Source: Agapetus fuscipes (Eukaryota; Arthropoda; Insecta; Trichoptera; Glossosomatidae). Taken from it: a stretch of 64,000 bases of DNA. The position numbers and the translations under genes were made by a program. The notes under the pieces are model-generated. The model was not told the DNA's origin. It saw only the letters and a program-made list of their open reading frames with translations, and ran no database searches. Positions 12,201 through 20,436 of this stretch are shown one piece after another. The first letter of the stretch is position 1, and each line of letters starts with the position of its first letter. The stretch lies in the NCBI GenBank assembly GCA_951799405.1, contig OX637344.1, positions 16,492,001-16,556,000 of the forward strand, in the 5' to 3' direction.

Positions 12201-12262
12201 GTGACGTGGGGAAGCCGGGAACCTGGCCCCCCAGCCATCAAAACAGCCTGGAACTCCAACAT
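3087..12262 (-). CDS. eIF2Bgamma: Translation initiation factor eIF2B subunit gamma (whole gene, 4 coding exons)
   Basis: The product is a subunit of the cytosolic guanine-nucleotide exchange factor for eIF2; gamma pairs with catalytic epsilon. Joined exons give 151+827+230+148 nt, which is 451 codons plus a stop, close to the 452 residues of the human protein. The N-terminus is a nucleotidyltransferase-like domain opening [16 protein letters not shown], then PKCLLPVG and WYPLNLL. The middle holds GTADSLR, a DFIGVD-like DLIGID block and VRCYAH. The C-terminus is a hexapeptide left-handed beta-helix rich in I/V/C-x-N repeats. All junctions keep phase: CAAG/GTTAGT to CAG/AA, AAG/GCAAGC to CAG/TTC, and GG/GTGAGG to GCAG/A. 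The start ATG has GTCGCC upstream, and the next exons match known order. The last intron, about 6 kb, carries an antisense LDLa ORF and an RTE insertion. Recognition is by recalled family sequence, not by search. Confidence 0.95.
3360..3621. repeat. Tandem duplication, 131-bp unit, two copies
   Basis: CAAAATGACAGTCACTGCAG begins at 3360 and again at 3491. The two units agree closely over the following hundred bases, through an AGCAAATATTTGAAAATGG segment and GTAGGTGTT. The duplication lies in the last intron of eIF2B-gamma. Confidence 0.85.
3971..4199. mobile_element. hAT-type MITE, copy 1
   Basis: This 229-bp element has inverted ends of about 55 bp (GGCGAAGGGTGCCATACAAC and its complement). 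The flanking 8-bp direct repeats CTGTGTAG (3963-3970) and CTGTGCAG (4200-4207) differ by one base. An 8-bp duplication and CAG-GGCG-type ends fit the hAT superfamily. No transposase is encoded. Confidence 0.85.
4450..4640 (-). pseudogene. PLE protein C-terminus (GIY-YIG endonuclease tail)
   Basis: The minus frame is open from the left edge of homology to a TGA stop. It begins [18 protein letters not shown], then a [13 protein letters not shown] segment and a polar tail. The EAIEI-K-H and N-R-E-x2-R/Y-L pattern closes the GIY-YIG endonuclease domain of Penelope-like proteins. Only the last 60 or so residues remain; the RT domain is absent. Confidence 0.7.
4668..4803 (-). mobile_element. RTE1 3' end, truncated
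   Basis: It begins with (TCTAA)n, then AAGTTGCAAAGGTATG, TGCATTTTCACAACCAGACA and ACATGTCGCATGTGAACC. This is the terminal 135 bp of the RTE1 3' UTR read backwards. It is 5'-truncated and lies in the eIF2B-gamma intron. Confidence 0.85.
5169..5546 (+). CDS. Short secreted-type protein or first exon with one LDL-receptor class A domain
   Basis: The first in-frame ATG gives 125 codons. Residues 1-15 are polar, about 16-36 are hydrophobic ([10 protein letters not shown]... VIA) and look like a signal peptide. A single LDLa repeat follows (about residues 46-82): [18 protein letters not shown] and [11 protein letters not shown] with the acidic calcium-binding D/E/D/E set. One extra Cys (I-P-C-T-W) makes seven instead of six. 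Codon use is GC-rich, unlike the surrounding DNA. After the domain the frame turns into a low-complexity tail and stops. Either this is a 5' exon of a lipoprotein-receptor-like gene whose donor (for example GC/GTAGAG) precedes the stop, or it is a truncated duplicate. No other LDLa exon is visible downstream. It lies antisense inside the last intron of eIF2B-gamma. Confidence 0.6.
   Translation: MYSNERQSAPALSFGCNVWFVFSLCTLCSGTCYVIAGAGHISDTTGCSARQFQCANGRCIPCTWVCDKEDDCDDNSDENPKECQATEGWVLHGEGAQRRDAGMGEDPRSPPGATPATPTLTSTSS
5722..9035 (+). mobile_element. RTE1 non-LTR retrotransposon, copy 1 (nearly full length)
   Basis: This is the most 5'-complete copy of the dominant element of the window. The coding part is at 5732-8666, followed by a 3' UTR of about 365 bp and a (TTAGA)n tail ending near 9030. 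It has about 30 codons more at the N-terminus than the 22.9-kb copy. No target duplication was found because the 3' end abuts another RTE1 fragment in inverse orientation. It lies in the last intron of eIF2B-gamma, antisense to that gene. Confidence 0.9.
5732..8666 (+). pseudogene. RTE1 endonuclease/reverse transcriptase, frameshifted
   Basis: ORF part 1 (5732-7003) holds the APE-type endonuclease: [14 protein letters not shown], a GDMNGW catalytic Asp block, the DYICVDERL region and SDHYLL. Part 2 (7005-8666) holds the [26 protein letters not shown] (motif A), [14 protein letters not shown] (motif B), YADD (motif C), then RWFGHMERM and [14 protein letters not shown]. Compared with the intact copy, about 68 nt are missing around 6976-6984. 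The lost segment lies between two TCAC strings in the intact copy, and its loss shifts the frame and brings a TGA at 7001. Otherwise the two halves are open, so the copy is young but dead. Confidence 0.93.
9036..9163 (-). mobile_element. RTE1 3' UTR fragment, tail-to-tail with copy 1
   Basis: It reads as the complement of the RTE1 tail from the AAATGGACATA segment through the CCTTCCCTGAGACAGGGGTG hairpin to GTCAAGGAACATAC. It lacks the last 100 bp and the microsatellite. With 8770-9030 it forms an imperfect inverted pair just 130 bp from exon 3 of eIF2B-gamma. Confidence 0.85.
9292..9521 (-). CDS. eIF2Bgamma: eIF2B-gamma exon 3
   Basis: Acceptor TATTTTCAG precedes TTCTTCAAAGTC in phase 0, and the donor is GG/GTGAGG. 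The exon encodes FFKVWDAI, then [27 protein letters not shown] and [10 protein letters not shown]. These are hexapeptide repeats of the left-handed beta-helix, matching the equivalent segment of animal eIF2B-gamma. Confidence 0.95.
9712..10085. repeat. CpG-rich interspersed repeat E, copy 1
   Basis: About 375 bp with an inverted counterpart at 55279-55650. Shared blocks include TATCAATGATA-like ends, GGCGGGACT, GCGGCCGG, CACGCTGTGACGTCA, CATCGGTACACTCCGAAGAT and AATGCATC near an ACCCTATTA end. It has no coding frame and no clear terminal inverted repeats. It lies in intron 2 of eIF2B-gamma. Confidence 0.8.
10086..10520. other. Intronic spacer of eIF2B-gamma (intron 2, 5' part)
   Basis: No repeat or gene was recognised. 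The minus strand begins with the unusual donor GCAAGC at 10520. Confidence 0.5.
10521..11347 (-). CDS. eIF2Bgamma: eIF2B-gamma exon 2 (main exon)
   Basis: Acceptor TTTCCAG precedes AAGTCATCTTGG; the exon carries two bases of a split Glu codon and then 275 codons. It encodes the rest of the nucleotidyltransferase-like domain: [32 protein letters not shown], the [19 protein letters not shown] segment and [20 protein letters not shown]. It then gives the linker to VRCYAH and ends CLINQK. The donor is AAG/GCAAGC, a GC-type donor with otherwise good consensus. Confidence 0.95.
11365..11400 (-). repeat. Short end of repeat F
   Basis: On the minus strand this reads GTCGCTTTTGCCCTATTACC then CCGTCGATATT, the same end as the right edge of the repeat at 54875-55010. 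It lies in intron 1 of eIF2B-gamma. Confidence 0.5.
11745..11860 (+). repeat. Interspersed repeat F, copy 1
   Basis: It shares AACAACAA, ATAGAGCCATGGGAGTTAGC and AGCATTCATAACTCATTTTT with 54875-55005. No coding or tRNA-like feature is seen. A further piece of the family lies inverted at 11365-11400, so the original element may have had inverted ends. Confidence 0.65.
12112..12262 (-). CDS. eIF2Bgamma: eIF2B-gamma exon 1 (start codon)
   Basis: ATG (12262-12260) follows GGTCGCC, a fair Kozak context. The exon reads [25 protein letters not shown] and [13 protein letters not shown], the conserved N-terminal nucleotide-binding part, and ends CAAG/GTTAGT. One base is carried into exon 2, making Glu in GFQ-EVILVV. 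The usual G-x-G-x-R loop is present as GGPGSR. Confidence 0.95.
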
Positions 12263-12729
12263 GGCGACCTAACCTAAAAAAAACATTCAAAGCTCGTGTA
12301 ACGAAAAATATAAAAATGCTTTTATGACAGAATAAATGCTAAGACAATGAAGTACTTTTAATGTATAAATTTAGTTTGTTTGTTGGAAAATGATTTTGAA
12401 ATAAGTTACAGCTGTTGCGTATTGATGACAAGTTTTTATTTTTCTTCTTTGAGGCGCATTATTTCCTGTACGAGTGGGGGCGCCAGTGCCAAGCTGTCAG
12501 AATAAAGAAAAATGTTTGGTGCCATGTAGGAAAAATTAAAATCCCCACTTGTTATGGCATGTAGGTTGGACAATATTTTTATTTGAAGTAAAAATAATAA
12601 TAAATCGATACTTTTAAATGTAGATACTAATCCGAAAAATAACAAATATTTTTTTTTCCTCGGGGGTAAATTTCGCAAGTTTTCAAGACGATGGGTCTTT
12701 AGAAATTAATGGCTAAATACTACTCTTTT
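12263..12729. other. Upstream region of eIF2B-gamma
   Basis: This should hold the 5' UTR and promoter on the minus strand. No TATA box was recognised near the start. Nothing else is supported. Confidence 0.4.
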
Positions 12730-13562
12730 CCCTAGCAACCCGGGCGTGTAACGCCAAAAAATTGTTGCCTTCTGTATTTGTGCCGAGTGTATTAAATTAG
12801 GTACATATTTTTAAGCACAATTAAAAATTGAGTTCTGGCGCTTTGATTTTACTACTTAGAATTTCATAAAAAGAAAAAGAAAGCGGAAGACATTTTTTAT
12901 TATGGAAATTTTTTGCCAGCTTTTTTGTGCCGACCCCACGTCTTTTTGACTTGTGACGTCATACGGCCCTCATATCGTCCATAATTTATTTCCATACTCC
13001 ATTAGATACATTCCAAAGTTTACGGCCGGGAACTTTTAATAGGGGAAGGTACATTGTTCAAATACGAGTCGTATAAAATCAAAAACGGCAATGTAAGATA
13101 GTTTCGAAAATGAGCTACTAGTATGCAAATAACCAGCAAATGATTTTCTCCGTTTCCATACATTTGCTCATTTCAGAAAAAAAAACCTAGATCACCGCCT
13201 TTGATTGTATACGACTCATATGAAAACTTACACCCCAAGTTCTAGAACAAAGAACAGTACCTTAAGTATAAAACTTTACGTTTTATCTCAAAACGTAGTG
13301 TTTTACTACAAATGTATGAAAAATAAAACGCTCATTAGAGACGCTGTATTAGTTTTCATATGATATTACAAGTTTGAGTGGAAACGTAATATTTCAAACA
13401 TTGCTACAGTAAGTTTTTCTATAATATTCACTTTCTTATTAACCCTGTGAAAATGGACATTGGACATATTATACCTATACTAATGAAAATATTTTTTCTT
13501 ACTTTAAATTGATACATGACAAAGACAAAAAAATGTGAAGTCACACGGCCGGGCTGCTAGGG
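12730..13562. mobile_element. Candidate TIR element of about 830 bp
   Basis: The left end CCCTAGCAACCCGGGCGTG and the right end, read inward as CCCTAGCAGCCCGGCCGTG, form imperfect inverted repeats that continue with T/A-rich homology. A partial left end recurs near 17890 (CCCTAGCAACCCGGCTATG). No clear target duplication and no ORF were found. Confidence 0.45.
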
Positions 13563-13619
13563 CGGATGATTACCTACTGTACTTAATATTTTTTATAAAA
13601 TAATTATTTACTGTACAAA

Positions 13620-13825
13620 TTGGTTCACTTTAGCCCTTGTTTCAGGAAAAGTTGGCCAGATTTGCAGTGTTTGGGTTATTAGATACCTATTTTGTATGTA
13701 GCGTGGGTATACAAACAGAATGTGTAAGCGCGAACTTACTCATGTCTGCTTGTGGGCATGCAATTAATACGAATGCTAAGCGTATTCAAGTGTATTTTGC
13801 AATTAAAATTAATTACTTAAATGTA
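13620..13825 (+). mobile_element. RTE1 tail, strongly diverged
   Basis: GGTTCACTTTAGCCCTTGTTTCAGG, read as two short blocks, is followed by TGTGTAAGCGCGAACTTAC and CATGTCTGCTTGTGGGCATG, which match the RTE1 3' UTR order. The terminal microsatellite is lost. Confidence 0.7.
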
Positions 13826-13849
13826 CCATGAAAATTCTTAGGCTGAGCT

Positions 13850-14003
13850 AGGAGTCCCATCACCACGGTAATTCTTACCTACCAAATATCGCTAATATTT
13901 GTATGAAGACCTGTCAATCCAAGATGGCCGCAAATGAACAGCTGATTAGTCTTCATACAAAAATTTAATATTACCGATGTTCCGTAGGTAAGAATTACCG
14001 TGA
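13850..14003. mobile_element. MITE-B copy 1
   Basis: A foldback with CACGGTAATTCTTACCTACC on the left and GGTAGGTAAGAATTACCGTG-type sequence on the right (one or two changes). The core AAGATGGCCGCAAATGAACA recurs at 34.9 and 54.4 kb. The right end runs directly into the (CATCAT)n 3' end of the L2-like element on the minus strand. Confidence 0.75.
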
Positions 14004-14582
14004 TGATGATGATGGATGATTTCTTTCTTGTGGCGCCGTTTAATGGTCCAGGACCATCTCAAGGGCGCCATGGCTTCTGGAGAAAAGTAGTGTCTTCAGT
14101 TCCTTTCTGAAGGTGGTGTTAGGCTGGTTCGCGCGAACGCCGATGGGAAAATTGTTCCAGGCCACCGGCCCGGCCACCGAAAAGCTCCTGTCTGCAAAAT
14201 TTGATGTGTTCGCTTTTTTGGGCACTATCACCTTGTTGACAGCAGTAAGGGCAGAGCGTAGTGGTCTTTTTGAAGTCCCATCGACAGAACATAGCTCAGC
14301 GAGACATGGGGGTGCCGTGCCGTTCAGGGCCCTATGTACAGTGAGACACAACTTAAATTCTACCCTCTCTCGGACCCTCAGCCAGTGCAGTTCTCTCAGC
14401 AATGGCGAAATAGACTGGTGGTGATGAGACTTCCAGCCCTGGTCACAGGTAGAGAATTGCGAGATCGCATCCACAGTGACCACACATGAAAAGCCATTGA
14501 AGTAGAGAATATAATAAGATGGAGCAGATCCAGGAGGCGATTTTGGAGAGATCTTGTTTTCAGTCATAAAAGACTCGCTCAC
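14004..14582 (-). pseudogene. CR1/L2-like non-LTR retrotransposon, C-terminal RT fragment
   Basis: The minus frame 14582-14040 ends with a typical CR1/L2 tail: ELHWLRVRERVEFKLCL, ALNGTAPPCLAEL, a DRSFSVAGPVAWNNFP block, and TFRKELKTLLF before the stop. After the stop come ATCAT repeats, the usual short 3' microsatellite of such elements. Upstream sequence is unrelated or decayed. The copy is 5'-truncated. Confidence 0.8.
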
Positions 14583-14721
14583 AGCGTAGCTAATGAGATG
14601 TCAATAGGTCAACGCCCAGCTGGATGACCTTAAAGGTTGAAAGATAGCTGGACGTCCTCATCTCAGGATCCTTTTTTTGGGGAATCACAGATCCTTCTTC
14701 GTCTTGTTATAGATCTAGGAT

Positions 14722-15066
14722 CTGTTTATTGTGGAACTCCTTCCTGTGATGCAGAAGACCAGCTGTTCTTCCATCTTTTGGGAGGGCGACCTGGTAGACG
14801 CTGGCCGTCTGGTATCTCCTGTGCCACGACTCGGGCTATCCTTCCTTCGATCATGCGGTCTACATGGTCCCTCCAGAACCGTCTCCTCTTCCTGCTCCAT
14901 CTGACGATGTCTTCATTATCGCACATGCTTCTGATTTCTGAGTTCCTCAATCGGTCTCTCAGTGGTTTTGCAGCAATGGCGCGGAGTGTTCATCTCAGAT
15001 GTTCTGAGTAGGCTCTTGGTTCTCGAAATGTCTGCTCTTGTCTCGACTCCATATTTCATGATTGGT
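14722..15066 (-). pseudogene. RTE-like C-terminal fragment
   Basis: The minus strand reads, with one frame change near 14960, MKYGVETRADISRTKSLL, an MNTLRAIA-like segment, then RKRRRFWRDHVDRM and RLPGRPPKRWKNSW. Y-G-x-E-T, W-x-D-H-V-x-R-M and GRPxKRW are the recurring landmarks after the RT core in RTE-type elements. It differs from RTE1 and RTE2. Confidence 0.7.
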
Positions 15067-15074
15067 TTCACATC

Positions 15075-15478
15075 ATGGCTCCGTATCCCGGAGCGCATCG
15101 AGTTTAAAGTGTGCACGATGGTCCACAAAGCTTTATTTGGAAAAACATCCAAATATCTCGCTGATTCAATCAAACCAGTCACGCTCGGCAAAAAAAGCCT
15201 AACACTGCGCTCGGCTGAAACTGGAGCCAAATCAAAGACTGAAGAACCGACAAGAAGAGTTAATACAATGTTTGGAGAGCGTGCATTTGCAGTTGCTGGT
15301 CCTCTGGCCTGGAACCACCTGCCACATCATGTGAGAGAGCTAGAGGACCATGGAAAGTTCCGGAAAGCACTGAAGACAAGCAAATTTCTGGCATCATTTG
15401 CACAAGCGCCCTTGGAGTGACTACATCACGAATGGCGCTATAAAGAAATCATCAACTCATCATCATCATAAGTTAAGG
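15075..15478 (+). pseudogene. CR1/L2-like C-terminal fragment (plus strand)
   Basis: The plus frame runs RIPERIEFKVCTMVHKALFG, then FGERAFAVAGPLAWNHLPHH and FRKALKTSKFLASFAQAPLE before TGA at 15420. A (TCATCA)n stretch follows at 15452-15470. It is the same subfamily as the copy at 53822-54075, and is 5'-truncated at an RTE-like fragment on the opposite strand. Confidence 0.8.
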
Positions 15479-15844
15479 AACTTAAGACAATTTAATTGAA
15501 AGGTCATCTTTGCATAAAATGGTGGACAAGTCAAACAAGCACTGGGGGGACGTTGTGTCAAAAGGTTTTAAGTAATTTGTCTAACTTTGTTGGGTTAAAA
15601 CGAAGGACTTTGTAAAGTACAAAGTAAAATAACTTTAGATTTTCATGATGAATAATATAAGGGGAATCTGTAATAAGGTAATGAAGTGAAAAACGCGGGA
15701 AACTCAAGAAACAACAAGCTGTAAAAGGGACAGATATTAGATTATTTTAATGGTCGAGAAAATCGAGAAAAGCATGCCTTGATCGAATTGGCGAAAATGT
15801 GAAAGAATGGGATCTTTAATCGCTGGGATGATCAAGGGGATTAG

Positions 15845-16085
15845 GCGTTTCGATTAGGCGCACTCGACTTTGTTATTGAAACTAGCGCCAGTTCGAACCC
15901 CGCCTACGACGTGTCGTGTCCTATCGACGATAACTTCGAACCTGGTACAACACATGCCATTGCATGCACACAAGCGTCCACTTTTGCATGAGGACAAACT
16001 GCGGTCAGCCAAAATAAATTGGTGAACTGAATTCCTCTTCACAAATCTATTTAAAAAATCAGTCTTAACGAGGAAGACCAATGTA
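15845..16085 (+). repeat. tRNA-like SINE head, weak
   Basis: AGTTCGAACCCCGCC near 15889 resembles a Pol III B box, preceded by CGATTAGGCGCACTCG as a possible A box. The 3' part (GGTGAACTGAATTCCTCTTC, then ATATTT-like sequence) recurs near 47300 and 56535. Membership of a SINE family is inferred. Confidence 0.4.
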
Positions 16086-16099
16086 GTGAATTATTATAT

Positions 16100-16347
16100 A
16101 TAATCTAAGTTGCAAAGATATATTGCATTTAAGATTTAAATGCATTCGCACAAGCAGACACTTAGAAGTTCGCACTTAAACATGCCGCATGTGAACCTAC
16201 AATATAAAACACAATCTCAAATGAACATAAGCCCTGCAACTCTTGCCGACCTTCCCTGGAACAGGGGTGATATTAGCAAAGTGAACCATTTTTTACAGTA
16301 TGGGTGGTCCCGGGTCCGCCTTATACCAACCTATACGTCAAGGAACA
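16100..16347 (-). mobile_element. RTE1 tail unit
   Basis: It runs ATAATCTAAGTTGCAAAG, ACATGCCGCATGTGAACC, CTTCCCTGGAACAGGGGTG and ACGTCAAGGAAC. It is close to the full 245-bp unit and stops at the same 5' boundary (GTTCCTTGAC on the minus strand) as many others. Confidence 0.88.
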
Positions 16348-16692
16348 GGTCGGTTGACCGGTCTGGAAAAAGTCGATGAACGCGAATGATCTAAGAATGG
16401 TATGAAGGATAAGAAGAAATGAAGGCAACTCTGGAGAGACTCTGGCCACCTCTATCGGAACGGTCACAGGTACAGCAAGTGTTAAAAAACAAATTATTTA
16501 TTAGAGCAACATTTTATTTCAATGTTAATAATATAGTTTTGCAACTTAGATTATGGAAAGATTTTAAATTTATTCCTACTCGAATAAAATGGTGAAAAAG
16601 CGATACAGTCACAGCTGTGATTTTAATTTTAGTTGTTTTTGTTTACTTTCTAAGCAAAATATTTATTTCTACTTTATCTACATTTAATCTAT

Positions 16693-16905
16693 TATCTAAG
16701 TTGCGAATATGTATTTAAACACATAAACATTTGAGTTTTACACTGCATAGTGCATATCCCTAAGCAAGCCGACACGTGTAAGTTCACACTTTCATATATT
16801 TTGCGTCCATACTCCCAAAACACATAAATCCAGCAGCTCTTACCGCCTTTCCTTGAAAAGTGTACCAAATTTTACAGTGCGAATGGTCAGCCCCATACCC
16901 ACATT
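16693..16905 (-). mobile_element. RTE1 tail unit, diverged
   Basis: Matching blocks are ATCTAAGTTGCGAATATG, AGCCGACACGTGTAAGTTC, CAGCAGCTCTTACCGCC and TTTACAGTGCGAATGGTCAG. The hairpin is degraded. Confidence 0.6.
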
Positions 16906-16989
16906 TTTGTTTCAAATGAGTTGCAGGTTTATTTTTAATTTAAAAATAAACTTAAATGTTTTAGTACACATGCAGCATGTGTAAAAAAA

Positions 16990-17234
16990 ATGCAACTAAG
17001 CTACACATATAGTGTAACTTCTTGCCTGCGTTATCCCCGAAGTGGTCGCATGTGGCGGTTTGGGACCTATTTATTTTTACGGGTAAGGGGGTCGGTCTCA
17101 CACAAACCACTTTCAGTTGAAGTGGGGGTTTCCCAGCTCCCAGGGGGGCTAGTTCTCATTTCTTGTGAAGGCTGAGTAAACCTTGAGATGAAACCCTTGC
17201 TCTCGGCATGGAATGCAAGCATTCTACCAGTTGA
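16990..17234 (-). mobile_element. SINE1 copy, interrupted at its 5' end by RTE2
   Basis: Plus-strand blocks are AAGCTACACATATAGTGTAA, CCCCGAAGTGGTCGCATG, TTCAGTTGAAGTGGGGG, TTTCTTGTGAAGGCTGAG and GCATGGAATGCAAGCATTC. The last is the complement of the tRNA-like head. The copy breaks at CCAGTTGAG and its missing head continues at 17696, beyond an RTE2 insertion. Confidence 0.85.
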
Positions 17235-17695
17235 GACGTGGACAGGTAATGAATGTGAACTGAGTAAAGTATGTACGGTTGAAATGGCTTACCTGAGAGC
17301 AATGGCTGGAAAAACACTGAATGATAGAGTACGTAATGATTGGGTGATGAACGAGTGTGGTATAAAAGAGAATATGATAATGAAAGTACAAAAAAGTACG
17401 ATGAGATGGTTCGGACATCTCGAAAGAATGGATGATGAACGACTAACGAAGAAAGTGTATAAAGGAAATGTCAGAGGAAAGCGCGGAAGGGGAAGGCCGA
17501 GGAAAGAATGGTTAGACCAAATAGGTGAGATTGAGAAAGAATGGAACCTGCAGAGTGAGAATAAGAGAAGAGTATGTATGAAAAAGGTGATGAATATTGA
17601 GGAAATGAAAGTGGTTTGTAAGGACAGAAAAAAGTGGAGGCGCATCTGCGGAGGTACCGGCTACCCCTAGTGGAACGGCGGCAGGATACAGTACA
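17235..17695 (+). pseudogene. RTE2 3' fragment (C-terminal protein)
   Basis: The frame from the junction to TAG at 17670 gives the post-RT region: [51 protein letters not shown], ending with CGGTGYP. The 3' UTR is only 25-30 bp (TGGAACGGCGGCAGGATACA) plus (ACAGT)n. It is related to RTE1 at about half of positions but has its own tail. It was inserted into a SINE1/SINE2 composite with GAG on both sides. Confidence 0.88.
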
Positions 17696-17757
17696 GTATA
17701 GTACAGAGCTATCGACCTTTTTACGAGCTTGGTCGTCGTCGCTACAAAGCGCTAGTA
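17696..17757 (-). mobile_element. Remnant of composite SINE (SINE1 head joined to SINE2 end)
   Basis: GAGCTATCGACCTTTTTACG followed by AGCTTGGTCGTCGTCGCTAC matches the SINE1/SINE2 junction at 33245-33295. It continues 16990-17234 across the RTE2 insertion. Confidence 0.8.
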
Positions 17758-17845
17758 AGCGCGAATATAAACGTGTCTGCGTATGTGCATACGTAAAATA
17801 TGAATCTTGAATTATTGTAGATTATAGAGTTAGGACCGATGCTTC
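17758..17845 (+). mobile_element. RTE1 tail, terminal fragment
   Basis: AAGCGCGAATATAAACGTGT, TGCGTATGTGCAT and ATTGTAGATTATAGA match the last 90 bp of the RTE1 3' UTR. Confidence 0.55.
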
Positions 17846-18639
17846 AATTTGAAAGTAAAATCGTACGTCACAGGTCTATCCGACAATAATATTTTTTCCT
17901 TTCTCCCTAGCAACCCGGCTATGTGATCTTATAATTATGATTAAATGTGGGGATATCATTTAATAGGTATTAAAATAATAACGCTATGTTTTTTTTTCGT
18001 CAAGTTTTTCCAAGCGCGCACCTTTCAGGCTGTGTTTCATACTATTTTCAGTACCTGCCGAACCTCCGTCGGGGTCAGACGTGTACTGGCTGTGTAGAAA
18101 ATCTCACAGCAGCTAAAATTACGATACCAAAACAATAACAATCTCAAAAATAACTAAAAAACCATAATTTTAAACACTGTGCACCCTTTAATCCATGTGT
18201 TTTTTAATATTGTGAAGTATTTAAAGAATAATTACAGTTTTTGCTTGAAATAAGTTTGAAATATAAATTTACGTACCATTGCATTCTATGTGACAAAAGT
18301 GTTGTTTTTGAAAATGGTGTTTTGAAAATATTAAATAGGAAGTATTGTGTATTTTGAAATCAAATGTTAAGTCTATTTTTGAGAGTTTAATATAATCTTT
18401 TTAAATATACCTACGCGATTGGTAGAATAAAAGTGTACTTTTATTGTGAGTGCTGGTTTTGTGTGAATCTCGCACCGAGGAGGTTTAACTGTTGCTAAAA
18501 GCGCAAACCCAACTAAGACGCAGGTGCAAAAATTGCTGGTAACCATCTAATAACAAGGTATTTTTTTAACTTATATATTTTTTTTAATTTTGTAGGTTTT
18601 CTGACATTACTTTTCTCTGTACGGGTATAATCCAATTTA
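17846..18639. other. Unannotated spacer
   Basis: AT-rich sequence without a recognised gene. A CCCTAGCAACCCGGCTATG string at 17888-17908 matches the end of the candidate TIR element at 12730. Confidence 0.4.
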
Positions 18640-18719
18640 CAAAGATGTATTATTATTAAATATTCATACTTCATGCATGCCCGCAAGCAAACACGTACAA
18701 GTTTGTGTTTTTATATGCT

Positions 18720-18937
18720 GCATGTCTAATCTTATCTAATCTAATGTAAGCTGCAAAGATATATATCATTTAAGATTTATATTAAATGCATTCCCACAAG
18801 CTGACATGTATAATTTCGCGCTAAATACCGCATGTGGACCTACAATGTAAAAATCCAATCTCAAATGAACATAAGCTCTGCAACTCTTGCCGTCCTTCCC
18901 TGAAACAGGGGTGACATTGGCAAAGTGAACCATTGCA
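18720..18937 (-). mobile_element. RTE1 tail unit
   Basis: It runs TCTAATCTAATGTAAGCTGC, TCCCACAAGCTGACATG, CTTCCCTGAAACAGGGGTG, and GGCAAAGTGAACCATT. It lacks the outer 50 bp. A diverged fragment in the same orientation precedes it at about 18640-18720. Confidence 0.85.
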
Positions 18938-19175
18938 TTGTATGTGTAATTACAAAACAAAAACCTAACCTGAAACGGCTTTAAATTCTGTAAATCTTGC
19001 GGCCTTTCTCTGAAGCAGGCATGACATTATTGGCTTTGTTTATTCTCAATACAGGCTTTGGTTTTTTGTTGTATGTAAGCATACAGCATGCGCAAGCGTT
19101 AACTAACATGTTATTTGCTTGTGGGCGTGTATTTATCGTGAATCTAAATTTTCAGGAATCAGGATTAATCAATTC
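18938..19175. mobile_element. Mosaic of diverged RTE1 tail pieces
   Basis: The left half (TCTTGCGGCCTTTCTCTGAA) reads as minus-oriented tail and the right half (GCATACAGCATGCGCAAGCG, then TGCTTGTGGGCGTG) as plus-oriented tail. This implies an old inversion or two abutting copies. Confidence 0.5.
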
Positions 19176-19411
19176 CTTGACTTATAGGTTGGTATGAGGT
19201 TGACCACCCATACTGTAAAAAATGGTTCACTTTGCCAATGTCACCCCTGTTTCAGGGAATGTCGGCAAGAGTTGCAGGGCTTATGTTCATTTGAGGTTTG
19301 GATTTTATTTGTAAGTACACAATCAGCATTTGTAAGCGCGAACTACACGTGTTTGTTTGTGGGCATACATCTGAGAGCTTTGAATGAATATATCCTTGCA
19401 ACTTAGATTAT
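19176..19411 (+). mobile_element. RTE1 tail unit
   Basis: It starts TTCCTTGACTTATAGGTTGG, has CACCCCTGTTTCAGGGAATG and ends CTTAGATTATAGATTATAGA. It is a complete tail-only unit of 236 bp with the TTATAGA-type end. Confidence 0.9.
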
Positions 19412-19535
19412 AGATTATAGATAGGAAGTGTAATTTTAGTCCCATTTATTAACACTAATCTGACCTGGCATGCAAAATAGGTTTTATAACCATCTAAACG
19501 TCCATAAAGCTCTTTTTCAAAAGGATTATGGGGTT

Positions 19536-19747
19536 CCTTGACTATTAGGTTGCTATGAGACTGTCCCCCCATGCTGTAAAAACCTTGTTCACTATTGCCA
19601 ATGCCACACAGGACTTGCAAAGTTTATGTTCAAGTCAGATGTGGTTTATTTTGTATGTAAACATGCAGCATGTGTAAACGCGAACTTACAGGTGCCTGCT
19701 TGTGAGGTGGGCCTTAAATTTCAATAAACCTTTGCAACTTAGATTAT
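19536..19747 (+). mobile_element. RTE1 tail unit, internal deletion
   Basis: It starts TTCCTTGACTATTAGGTTGC. The hairpin region is deleted after GCCAATGCCACA, and it ends ACTTAGATTATAGA. Confidence 0.8.
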
Positions 19748-19829
19748 AGACTCTGGCCGCTTTGATACAATTATCCTCTCCTTTTTTGAGGCAGTTCCCG
19801 TATTTTCTAGAAGTTTTAAGAAGTAAGCA

Positions 19830-20372
19830 AGAGAGAAGTAGGTAAGAACCGAAAAAAATTGGCGTTTAATCTGCAATGTGGGCGGCTAAGGCATTAAATT
19901 TTTAAATGATATTTTTAACAGTTACCTTTACTGATTTGTAATAAGTTAATATATTTTATAATTTGATATATTGTATATAATTTTGATCCTTGACTCACAG
20001 GTCACTCTCACTCACACTATAAAAAATGGTTCACTTTGCTCATGTCACCTCTGTTTCAGGGAAGGTCGGCAAAAGTTGCAGGGCTTATGTTCATTTGACA
20101 TTTGGTGTAATACGTTCTAAGCAAACATGCGGCATTAATTGTAAGCGCGAACTTACATGTGTCTTTAATTATAATTCCTACCTGAAGATGACCATCTAGG
20201 TCGAAAACGTTTGTTTTATTGTAATTTAAGTGTATTGTGTGTGAAAGTAAAACAGTGTTTATATAAAAAATTGTGTTTTTTTTTAAAAACAAATCAATTA
20301 CACGTGTCTGTTTGTGGGCATGCATTATTTGAGATGAGTTTTGAATGTTAAAATATCTTTGCAATTTACCTA
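19830..20372 (+). mobile_element. RTE1 3' copy, with a short insertion
   Basis: It begins in the last 15 codons of the ORF (GAACCGAAAAAAATTGGCG, then TGTGGGCGGCTAAGG) and continues through the 3' UTR. Between ACATGTGTCT (20155-20164) and ACACGTGTCT (about 20300) sits about 135 bp with CTGAAGATGACCATCTAGG and TCGAAAACGTTTG, a PLE-like terminal motif. The near-identical 10-mers look like a target duplication. Confidence 0.75.
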
Positions 20373-20436
20373 AATTAAAAAAACTTTTTTAAAACAAAGT
20401 TTTATTTTCACTTATTTTGAGTTAACGTTATCATGT

